Assembly (NCBI GenBank): GCA_050115555.1
Contig: JASFQI010000270.1
Location: 1-6,878 of the forward strand
Direction: 5' to 3'
Length of the DNA: 6,878 bases
Source of the DNA: JASFQI01 sp050115555
Lineage (GTDB): Bacteria > Desulfobacterota > DSM-4660 > Desulfatiglandales > HGW-15
Shown: piece after piece, positions 1 through 5,249 of the stretch
Position numbering within the stretch: position 1 is the first letter of the stretch
Layout: each line of letters opens with the position of its first letter
Made by a program: the position numbers and the translations under genes
Notes under the pieces: model-generated
Databases searched by the model: none
What the model saw: only the letters and a program-made list of their open reading frames with translations
Told to the model about the DNA's origin: nothing

Positions 1-21
1 CGCATAATTCTATTAACTAAC

Positions 22-40
22 TGATTATAATATATAATCA
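22..40. promoter_or_regulatory. perfect 19-bp AT-rich palindrome, possible operator or promoter region
   Basis: The arms TGATTATA (22-29) and TATAATCA (33-40) are exact reverse complements around the 3-bp centre ATA. Each half contains a TATAAT hexamer (26-31 and 33-38) that could be a -10 element, but no convincing -35 lies at the right distance inside the window. The site sits in an AT-rich patch that contrasts with the GC-rich coding DNA. It could be the binding site of a dimeric regulator, or part of the promoter of the GntR gene or of an unseen gene to the left. The symmetry is directly seen; the role is inferred. Confidence 0.45.
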
Positions 41-74
41 CCAACTCTCATGGCCCTATGCCTCTACGCCAGAG

Positions 75-85
75 TGGTAAAAACT
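75..85. promoter_or_regulatory. degenerate second GntR half-site
   Basis: TGGTAAAAACT resembles the better site at 107-119. It repeats TGGTAA in direct orientation exactly 33 bp upstream of the TGGTAA at 108-113, about three helical turns. The right half keeps only part of ACCA. It may be a low-affinity auxiliary operator, but the match is short and could be chance. Confidence 0.25.
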
Positions 86-106
86 CCTTGTATTGAGTGA
101 TAAGTT

Positions 107-119
107 TTGGTAAGACCAA
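107..119. promoter_or_regulatory. FadR/PdhR-type operator, likely autoregulatory
   Basis: TTGGT-AAG-ACCAA is a perfect inverted repeat that ends 27 bp before the start codon of the GntR gene. FCD-type GntR regulators such as FadR and PdhR are known to bind TGGT-N3-ACCA-like sites, and this one fits the PdhR form (TTGGT-N3-ACCAA) completely. The adjacent gene encodes an FCD-type regulator, so binding by its own product and autorepression is the simplest reading. A further ACCAA lies at 125-129. The palindrome is seen; the binding protein is inferred. Confidence 0.68.
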
Positions 120-146
120 TCAAAACCAACGTGCAGGAGATGCGTC

Positions 147-875
147 ATGGTCACATTTCGCAAGATCTCACCCAAAAAGATCTCCGATGAAATCATCGAG
201 CAGTTCATGAACCTGCTGGGGCGGGGCGAGCTAAAACCGGGGGATGCCCTGCCCTCGGAACGGGAACTGGCCGACCTCATCGGCGTCAGCCGGGCCCCCC
301 TTCGAGAGGCCCTGAACGCCCTTCAGGCCATGGGGTTTGTGGAAATCCAGCCACGCAGCAAGATTATCGTCAAGTCCATGGCCGAGAAGGCCTTTATGGA
401 TCCGGTCAGTGTGCTCGTCTCGGAGGATACGGACAAGCTCTTTGAGCTCCTTGAAATGCGCCGGGCCATGGAGAGCTGGTCGGCCTATCTAGCCGCAAAA
501 AGGGCGACCCCGAAGGACATCGCTAAGCTCCATGCCATCGTCAAAAGGGACCAGGCCAACCTGAAACGTGGAAAAGACGATGCCAAAACCGATGCAGACT
601 TTCACGCCACCATTGCGGCCATGACCCACAACACCATCTTCTCACATCTCATGGCCTCCTGCTACCATCTCATCTGGAACACCCAGCGGGTTTCCCGGGA
701 CCGCATGTTTCTGAAACGGGGGAACCGGAAACGCATCGCCGAGCAGCACTGGAAAATATTCGAGGCCATCCGTGCAAAGGATCCCCAAAAGGCCAGCAAG
801 GAGGCGGCCAGCCACATCGACTTCGTGGAATCCGAACTGAGGGAGTTGATCGCGCCCAAAGAGGAAAGCGCCTGA
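147..875 (+). CDS. GntR-family transcriptional regulator, FadR subfamily (FCD domain)
   Basis: A 242-residue cytoplasmic DNA-binding regulator of normal length for the FadR/FCD subfamily. The N-terminal winged helix-turn-helix spans about residues 8-75, with the GntR signature PGDALPSERELADLIGVSR (31-49) followed by PLREALNALQAMGFVE. The C-terminal all-helical FCD ligand domain covers about 95-235. Candidate metal ligands in the usual spacing are Asp149, His153, His201 and His223, so a metal-assisted carboxylic acid effector is likely from what is known of this family. The ATG start is supported by GGAG seven bases upstream (136-139). A perfect TTGGT-N3-ACCAA operator precedes the gene, suggesting autoregulation. 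It converges with the SDR gene across a 135-bp gap with no clear terminator. The effector and targets cannot be read from the sequence; control of the neighbouring SDR or transporter is possible, but no matching operator was seen there. Confidence 0.93.
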   Translation: MVTFRKISPKKISDEIIEQFMNLLGRGELKPGDALPSERELADLIGVSRAPLREALNALQAMGFVEIQPRSKIIVKSMAEKAFMDPVSVLVSEDTDKLFELLEMRRAMESWSAYLAAKRATPKDIAKLHAIVKRDQANLKRGKDDAKTDADFHATIAAMTHNTIFSHLMASCYHLIWNTQRVSRDRMFLKRGNRKRIAEQHWKIFEAIRAKDPQKASKEAASHIDFVESELRELIAPKEESA

Positions 876-1010
876 TGCTTCGCCCCCTCTTGCAAGCGCC
901 TGTACGAGCTCGTCCGATCTTGAATCTCCTCGGTTCCGCCCGGGAGGATCCACGGGGAAGGTTTGATCGGCACAGGTTCCAAGAGCGCCGGAAACCGTGA
1001 CTTACCCCAC

Positions 1011-1850
1011 CTAATAGGTCAGGACCATGCCCCCGTCGAAGAGGAGGTCCCCCCCGACCAGGTACTTGGAGAAACGTGAAAACCCGAACACGAAGAGGTT
1101 GCCCACCTCGATCGGATCCATCATCTCCTTGACCCGCGATCGACCCATCATGACGTCCCTCACGACCTCGTCCGGAGTGATGCCCCGCTGCTCGGCCTGT
1201 GCGGGAATCTGGTTCAACGCGAGTGGCGTTTTGATGAAGCCGGTGCTGATAGTGAAGGACCGGATCTTTCCCTCTCCCTCCGCGGAGATGGACTGGGAAA
1301 GCGCCCGCAGGCCGAACTTGGTGATGTTGTAAACCGGTTTGTTCAAGGTGCAGAGATGTGCATGGACCGAGGCCATGTTGCCGATGGCGCCCGTTCCGTC
1401 CGCACTCTTTTTCATGTGTGGGATGGTGAGCTTGGAAATGAGAAACGGAGCACGGAGCATGAGCCGCTGCATTAGGTCATAGGTTTCCATGGGAAAGTTC
1501 TCGATTGGATCGATGTGCTGAATCCCGGCGATGTTGGCCACGTACTTGATGATCCCCAGCTTGGCCGCCTCGCTCACCGCATGCTCCACCTGCTCATCCT
1601 GGGTGAGATCTACCTTCATGAAAATCATCTGGCCCCCCAAGGAACGGGCCATTTTCTGGGTCCTGTTTCCCTCCTCCTCATTGATATCCAGCCCCACGGT
1701 CATCAGGCCGTTCGCGGCTGCGGCAACGGCCGTGGCACGGCCGATGCCCGTGCCGGCCCCTGTGACAATACACACGTTTCCGCTGTTGAAACCCCCATCC
1801 TCCAAAAAGAGAACCTCTTCCTTTTGAATCTCCGGCTCCCTGATATCCAT
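1011..1850 (-). CDS. short-chain dehydrogenase/reductase, 3-hydroxybutyrate dehydrogenase-like, atypical active site
   Basis: A 279-residue NAD(P)-dependent SDR. The Rossmann motif TGAGTGIG is at 30-37, Asp55 at the end of strand 2 suggests NAD(H), Asp81 follows strand 3, the NNAG motif appears as NIAG (106-109), and catalytic Ser161, Tyr174 and Lys178 are present. The middle and C-terminal parts resemble D-3-hydroxybutyrate dehydrogenase, with AGIQH, PIENFP, SVH, KTPL..NQI and FDGG. Gln111, His163, Lys171 and Gln214 align with the residues that hold the substrate carboxylate in that enzyme, so a 3-hydroxy/3-oxo acid is a plausible substrate. Odd points: the catalytic Asn position is Met131, the Pro of the PG motif is Thr203, and the late Trp is Met275. 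The start at 1850 was chosen because AAGGAG precedes it at good spacing and conserved sequence begins soon after. An in-frame extension up to 1997 is open but would start with TTG upstream of the predicted transcript. A sigma-54 promoter lies upstream. Confidence 0.88.
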   Translation of the reverse strand: MDIREPEIQKEEVLFLEDGGFNSGNVCIVTGAGTGIGRATAVAAAANGLMTVGLDINEEEGNRTQKMARSLGGQMIFMKVDLTQDEQVEHAVSEAAKLGIIKYVANIAGIQHIDPIENFPMETYDLMQRLMLRAPFLISKLTIPHMKKSADGTGAIGNMASVHAHLCTLNKPVYNITKFGLRALSQSISAEGEGKIRSFTISTGFIKTPLALNQIPAQAEQRGITPDEVVRDVMMGRSRVKEMMDPIEVGNLFVFGFSRFSKYLVGGDLLFDGGMVLTY

Positions 1851-1992
1851 GGCATCCTCTCCTTTCCGCTGAAATGGTGGGCACAGAAAGGGTGGTTTTC
1901 CTCCCGAGTGAGCGTTTCCCTGTCCCAAGGGCGCATGGCAAGATTCTTGAAACGACACGGGAGGGACTATGTTCCTCATTATCCTCCGGCGT

Positions 1993-2009
1993 AGCAAATC
2001 TCAGGCCAG
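1993..2009 (-). promoter_or_regulatory. sigma-54 (-24/-12) promoter for the SDR gene
   Basis: On the minus strand the bases read CTGGCCTGAGATTTGCT, against the established consensus YTGGCACGRNNNTTGCW. The invariant GG (-24) and GC (-12) are separated by exactly 10 bases, and only the two bases after TGGC differ. Transcription would start near 1982, giving a leader of about 130 bases before the SDR start at 1850. The next divergent gene encodes a sigma-54 activator, which fits a classical activator/target pair. The match is seen; activity is inferred. Confidence 0.68.
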
Positions 2010-2109
2010 CACGTGGCAGGCCCTCTATCCACCCTTTGCTCAGAGCACGGAAGAGGCGCTGGGCAAGGAAGACGCCGAGGAGACCCCTTATCGAGCGCGT
2101 GCTTTTTCC

Positions 2110-2139
2110 TCGACAATCAGGGTGGGAAGGGGGTAAAAA
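2110..2139 (+). promoter_or_regulatory. possible sigma-70 promoter of the activator gene
   Basis: TCGACA (2110-2115, five of six to TTGACA) and TAAAAA (2134-2139, four of six to TATAAT) are spaced by 18 bp. Transcription would begin near 2146, inside the 24-bp dyad, so a protein bound there would block it. This would give negative autoregulation of the activator. The hexamers are modest matches. Confidence 0.35.
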
Positions 2140-2162
2140 CATGTATCAAATAATCTACATGT
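2139..2162. promoter_or_regulatory. 24-bp dyad, likely upstream activating site of the sigma-54 activator
   Basis: ACATGTA (2139-2145) and TACATGT (2156-2162) are perfect inverted arms around a 10-bp spacer. The core has the form TGTA-N10-TACA, the same geometry as the TyrR box (TGTAAA-N6-TTTACA) bound by another Fis-type HTH protein. It lies about 145 bp upstream of the -24 element of the SDR promoter, a normal distance for an enhancer, and 24 bp before the activator start codon. A diverged copy of the core occurs at 3709-3726. The symmetry is seen; binding by the adjacent activator is inferred. Confidence 0.6.
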
Positions 2163-2186
2163 CTCCTCTATGATACGGAGGGACCC

Positions 2187-3644
2187 ATGGAAATGCAGTT
2201 TGATCCAAACAAGAGACCCAGACAAACGGGCCGGGCGAATCCGGATCCAGGCCGGGAACTCGACATGCTCCGACGCATTCTGGACAACATCTATAACGGT
2301 GTCATGATCACCGACCCAAAGGGATTCATTACCCACTTCAATCATCCCTACGGGCAGTTTCTGGGCCTCCAGCCGGAAAAACAGATCGGCAAGCACTGCA
2401 CCGAAGTGGTGGAGAACACGCGCATGCACATCGTGGGAAAGACCGGGCAGCCCGAGATCAACCAGACCCACCTGATTCAAGGCCAGAAGATGGTGGTTCA
2501 AAGGATTCCCATCAAGCAGGACGGTAAGGTGATCGCTGTGTTCGGGCAGGTCATGTTCAAGGACGTACGGGACGTCACCAAGCTGGCTCACCGGTTGTCC
2601 CTCCTGGAGTCCAAGGTCGAGCTCTACGAGCAGGAGATCATGTCCCTCCGCTCCACCCGCTATACCCTGGACGGCATTGTCGGGGTATCGGAGACCATTC
2701 GGTCCCTGAAAGCGGAAGCCCTTCGGGCTGCGGGAAACCAGTTTCCCGTCTTGCTCACAGGGGAGAGCGGCACGGGCAAGGAGCTCTTTGCTCAGGGCAT
2801 TCACCACGCCAGTCCGCGTAAGCTCCACCCCTTTGTGCGCATCAACTGCGCGGCAATCCCCAGGGATCTCCTGGAGTCCGAACTCTTCGGCTATGAGAAA
2901 GGGGCTTTCACCGGGGCAAAAGCCGGGGGTAAACCCGGCAAGTTTGAACTGGCAAAAGAGGGGACCCTGTTTCTGGACGAGATCGGGGACCTTCCCCTGG
3001 AGCTCCAGCCCAAGCTGCTGCGAGTCCTCGAAGAGAAAGAGTTCGAGCGCGTAGGGGGCACGAAGCTAATCCGCTCCGACTTCCGGCTGATCGCCGCGAC
3101 CAATCAAAACCTGGAAACCATGATGGCCCAGGGACGCTTCCGCAAGGACCTCTTCTACCGGTTGAACGTGATTCCCCTTTATCTCACTCCGCTTCGGGAG
3201 AGGAGAGAGGACATTGTGCCGCTGGCGCTGCACATGCTGGAGAAGATGTCCGACGAGGCCGGCTTCCCGCCGGTCACCCTGGAACCCGCAACCGAGGAGA
3301 TCCTGGAGGCCTATGACTGGCCCGGGAATGTGCGGGAGCTCTCCAATGTACTCGAGCGCCTCCTGTCCTCCCTTGAAGGAAACGCGATTCACCCGAGGGA
3401 TCTTCCCTTCCACCTGAAGCGCCGGCGCGGACTTCAGGGACCGCGGGGGGGCCGGTCCCTTCAGAAAGCCCAGGCCCGGGCTGAGAAAGAAACCATCCAG
3501 GAAGCCCTGATCGCCGCCGACTACAACAAGTCCAGGGCCGCCAGGATGCTCGGCATTCACAGAACTCTCCTCTATAAGAAAATGAAGAAACACCGCCTCG
3601 GGTTGCAGCCGGAATCCACTGCCAAAGGCCACTATCTCTCTTGA
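2187..3644 (+). CDS. sigma-54-dependent transcriptional activator with PAS sensor domain (PAS/AAA+/Fis-HTH)
   Basis: A 485-residue enhancer-binding protein that opens sigma-54 RNA polymerase promoters by ATP hydrolysis. Domains in order: a PAS sensor (about 27-130, starting MLRRILDNIYNGVMITD), a helical linker (about 130-155), an AAA+ domain (about 163-400) and a Fis-type HTH (about 436-468). AAA+ motifs are complete: Walker A GESGTGKE (192-199), the sigma-54 contact loop GAFTGA (239-244), Walker B GTLFLDEIGDLP (259-270), sensor I IAATNQ (302-307), FRKDLFYRLNV (318-328) and WPGNVREL (378-385). The recognition region reads NKSRAARMLGIHRTLLYKKM. There is no receiver domain, so it probably responds to a small molecule or redox signal through PAS rather than to a kinase. 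The ATG at 2187 follows GGAGGG; a second in-frame ATG two codons on is an alternative. It is divergent from the SDR gene, whose promoter it probably activates. A G7 run and hairpin lie in the linker before the HTH. Confidence 0.94.
   Translation: MEMQFDPNKRPRQTGRANPDPGRELDMLRRILDNIYNGVMITDPKGFITHFNHPYGQFLGLQPEKQIGKHCTEVVENTRMHIVGKTGQPEINQTHLIQGQKMVVQRIPIKQDGKVIAVFGQVMFKDVRDVTKLAHRLSLLESKVELYEQEIMSLRSTRYTLDGIVGVSETIRSLKAEALRAAGNQFPVLLTGESGTGKELFAQGIHHASPRKLHPFVRINCAAIPRDLLESELFGYEKGAFTGAKAGGKPGKFELAKEGTLFLDEIGDLPLELQPKLLRVLEEKEFERVGGTKLIRSDFRLIAATNQNLETMMAQGRFRKDLFYRLNVIPLYLTPLRERREDIVPLALHMLEKMSDEAGFPPVTLEPATEEILEAYDWPGNVRELSNVLERLLSSLEGNAIHPRDLPFHLKRRRGLQGPRGGRSLQKAQARAEKETIQEALIAADYNKSRAARMLGIHRTLLYKKMKKHRLGLQPESTAKGHYLS
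3436..3460 (+). repeat. perfect 8-bp-arm hairpin with G7 tract inside the activator gene
   Basis: AGGGACCG (3436-3443) and CGGTCCCT (3453-3460) pair perfectly around a 9-base loop containing seven consecutive G (3445-3451). It encodes the flexible linker around residues 417-425, between the AAA+ and HTH domains. There is no T-run after it, so it is not an intrinsic terminator. The reading frame is intact through the G run. It may be without function, or may affect translation or mutation rate. Confidence 0.4.
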
Positions 3645-3668
3645 CACGGCTGCCATGGACGTTTTCAC

Positions 3669-3845
3669 CGCACGGTCCCCTCAAGGACATTCTCCCATCC
3701 GGAGGCTGTGTATCAAAAATGCTACGCACCCATTCAATGCGTACCTTCGGGCCAACCGTGCGTGAGAGGGGTGTATTTTTCATCGACGCTTCCCTGGGCA
3801 ACCACCTCTCGAACCCGGGGAATCCCTCCTTGAAACCCACCGTGC
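3669..3845. repeat. three copies of a GCACGGT/ACCGTGC element before the transporter
   Basis: CGCACGGT (3669-3676) is the exact reverse complement of ACCGTGCG (3755-3762), and ACCGTGC recurs at 3839-3845. The 7-base copies start at 3670, 3755 and 3839, so they are spaced 85 and 84 bp, close to eight helical turns. The first pair brackets the dyad-like site at 3709-3726. They could be operator half-sites for a looping regulator, or chance. Only the sequence matches are certain. Confidence 0.25.
3709..3726. promoter_or_regulatory. second activator-site-like sequence upstream of the transporter
   Basis: TGTATCAAAAATGCTACG matches the core of the dyad at 2142-2159 (TGTATCAAATAATCTACA) at 14 of 18 positions, including TGTATCAAA and CTAC in the same register. 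Its own symmetry is TGTGTA (3707-3712) against TACGCA (3723-3728), five of six. TACGCA also pairs perfectly with TGCGTA at 3738-3743, making a third half-site. It lies about 190 bp before the transporter start. It suggests that the same activator binds here, although no good -24/-12 element was found between it and the gene. Confidence 0.42.
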
Positions 3846-3859
3846 AAATGGCCTATCCT
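3830..3859 (+). promoter_or_regulatory. possible sigma-70 promoter of the transporter gene
   Basis: TTGAAA (3830-3835, five of six to TTGACA) is followed after 18 bp by TATCCT (3854-3859, four of six to TATAAT). Transcription would start near 3866, about 50 bases before the start codon. The -10 is weak, so this is only a candidate. Confidence 0.28.
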
Positions 3860-3917
3860 ACCTGATGAAAGCAGCCCTCCCCGAAAGAGATTCTTCAGGA
3901 AAAACGCAGGGACTGAA

Positions 3918-5249
3918 ATGGACGAGGCTCACACGGCACCTCCGAACCATGAAACAGCCTACCCGCCTTTATGGATGTCCTGGCTCATCTGGGGCCTCGG
4001 AGCCCTTTTTTACCTGAGCGGGTTCTACCAGCGTGTGGCCCCGGCTGTCATGACGGATCAGCTCATGGCCGATTTCGGCATCGGGGCTACGAGCATGGGG
4101 CATCTGTCGGCTTTCTACTTTTACAGCTACGTGGGCATGCAGATCCCTACGGGGATCCTGGCGGACGTGCTGGGCCCGAAAAGGCTGCTCACTATGGGCG
4201 CCCTGGTCGCGGCCGTGGGGGCATTTTTCTTCGCAGCCGCGCCCGGCCTCGGGATAGCGAGCCTGGGGAGGTTTCTGATCGGTGGTGCGGTCGGTGTGGC
4301 CTGGGTCTCCCTCCTTATGCTGTCCTCGCGCTGGTTCCCCCACCGGCAATATGCCCTGACGAGCGGCCTGGGGCTCTGTACGGGTCTTGTGGGAGCCGTT
4401 TCCGCAGGCGTGCCCCTCCGCCTTCTTGTGGAGGCCTTTGGCTGGCGTCCCGTGATGCTGGTTTCCGCGTGCGTGTCCGTGGGCATCTTCGCGGCCATCG
4501 CGCTGTTAGTGCGCGACGACCCCTCCCAGAAGGGGTATGCCGGCTATATCCACACTCCGGTCGGATCCTCAGGCAAGGGGCTCTCGATCCTTCAAGGGGC
4601 CTTGAAGGTCTTTCGATACCCGAACACCTGGTTCCTCACCCTTGCCCCTGGAGGCGTGGTGGGGCCGGTGCTCGCCTTCTCCGGTCTCTGGGGCGTGCCC
4701 TTTTTCAGCACCGTTTACGGCCTCACGCCGGCAAAGAGTGCGGCCCTATGCTCGGCTATGCTCGTTTCCTGGGGCGTGGGCGGTCCTGTGTTCGGAGGGC
4801 TTTCGGACCGAATCGGACGACGAAAGCCACTCTATCTGGCCGGGTGTGCGCTGGGGTGTGCCGGGTGGGCCGTCATTCTCTTCGTCCCCGGACTTCCCCT
4901 GGGTCTGCTGAGCGGGCTTGTCCTGGGAGTCGGTTTCGTCTCCGGCGGGATGATCATCGGGTTCGCCTTTGTCCGAGAGTCGGTGCCGCCCTCGCTGGCC
5001 GGAACGGTCAGCGGGGTCTGCAACATGGGAGTTATGATCGGCCCCATGGTGCTCCAGCCGGCCATGGGGAAAGTCCTGGACCTCCACTGGCAGGGAGAGC
5101 TCATGAACGGGGTCCGCGTTTACAGCGGGGAGGCCTATCGCGCGGCGTTCATGCTCATGATCGCCTGGTCGCTCTTCTCCGTTCTCATGATGCTCTTCAC
5201 TCGGGAGACCCACTGTCGACCTATGGCAACCCTTTCGAACGACGCCTAG
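3918..5249 (+). CDS. major facilitator superfamily (MFS) transporter
   Basis: A 443-residue inner-membrane secondary transporter with about 12 predicted hydrophobic helices in two halves and a central loop near residues 199-235. The first MFS motif A is GILADVLGPKR (79-89), between helices 2 and 3. The equivalent motif in the second half is GGLSDRIGRRKP (293-304). Helix 1 carries the sequence FYQRVAPAVM (36-45) and helix 2 SAFYFYSYVGMQIPTG (64-79). The N terminus is a short hydrophilic stretch with no signal peptide, as usual for MFS. The ATG follows AGGGA five bases upstream, an acceptable though modest ribosome site. It follows the activator on the same strand after 273 bp, with a dyad-like site in between, so it may carry the substrate or product of the SDR pathway. 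The substrate cannot be deduced; an organic anion is a guess. Its TAG stop overlaps the stop of the convergent kinase gene. Confidence 0.92.
   Translation: MDEAHTAPPNHETAYPPLWMSWLIWGLGALFYLSGFYQRVAPAVMTDQLMADFGIGATSMGHLSAFYFYSYVGMQIPTGILADVLGPKRLLTMGALVAAVGAFFFAAAPGLGIASLGRFLIGGAVGVAWVSLLMLSSRWFPHRQYALTSGLGLCTGLVGAVSAGVPLRLLVEAFGWRPVMLVSACVSVGIFAAIALLVRDDPSQKGYAGYIHTPVGSSGKGLSILQGALKVFRYPNTWFLTLAPGGVVGPVLAFSGLWGVPFFSTVYGLTPAKSAALCSAMLVSWGVGGPVFGGLSDRIGRRKPLYLAGCALGCAGWAVILFVPGLPLGLLSGLVLGVGFVSGGMIIGFAFVRESVPPSLAGTVSGVCNMGVMIGPMVLQPAMGKVLDLHWQGELMNGVRVYSGEAYRAAFMLMIAWSLFSVLMMLFTRETHCRPMATLSNDA

Larger units (their letters stand above)
1851..2186. other. divergent intergenic control region between SDR and sigma-54 activator
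   Basis: This 336-bp spacer has no convincing gene of its own. Reading towards the SDR it holds a 24-bp dyad (2139-2162), a -24/-12 promoter match (1993-2009) and a leader of about 130 bases ending in the SDR ribosome-binding site. Reading towards the activator it holds a weak sigma-70 promoter that overlaps the dyad, then GGAGGG before the ATG at 2187. An IHF-like core AATCAG at 2115-2120 lies between the dyad and the promoter but lacks the distal TTR, so it is only suggestive. Confidence 0.7.

Noticed and set aside
904..913. ACGAGCTCGT, a 10-bp palindrome after the GntR gene
   Set aside because: It is short, isolated and without a nearby promoter or second copy; it may be chance.
926..948. 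GC-rich imperfect hairpin between the convergent GntR and SDR genes
   Set aside because: The stem TCCTC/GAGGA has a bulge and there is no T-run on either strand, so it does not qualify as an intrinsic terminator.
1936..1951. Possible plus-strand -24/-12 promoter (TGGCAAGATTCTTGAA) towards the activator gene
   Set aside because: The essential GC of the -12 element is GA, and it lies over 200 bases from the start codon.
2088..2828. Long minus-strand open frame (246 codons) across the activator gene
   Set aside because: It is antisense to a clear PAS/AAA+ coding region, shows no recognisable domain, and is a by-product of GC-rich codon use.
3641..3646. TTGACA overlapping the activator stop codon as a -35 element
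   Set aside because: No TATAAT-like hexamer follows at 16-18 bp.
3641..3865. 74-codon open frame between the activator and the transporter
   Set aside because: No ribosome-binding site or recognisable protein features; the region is better explained as regulatory DNA.
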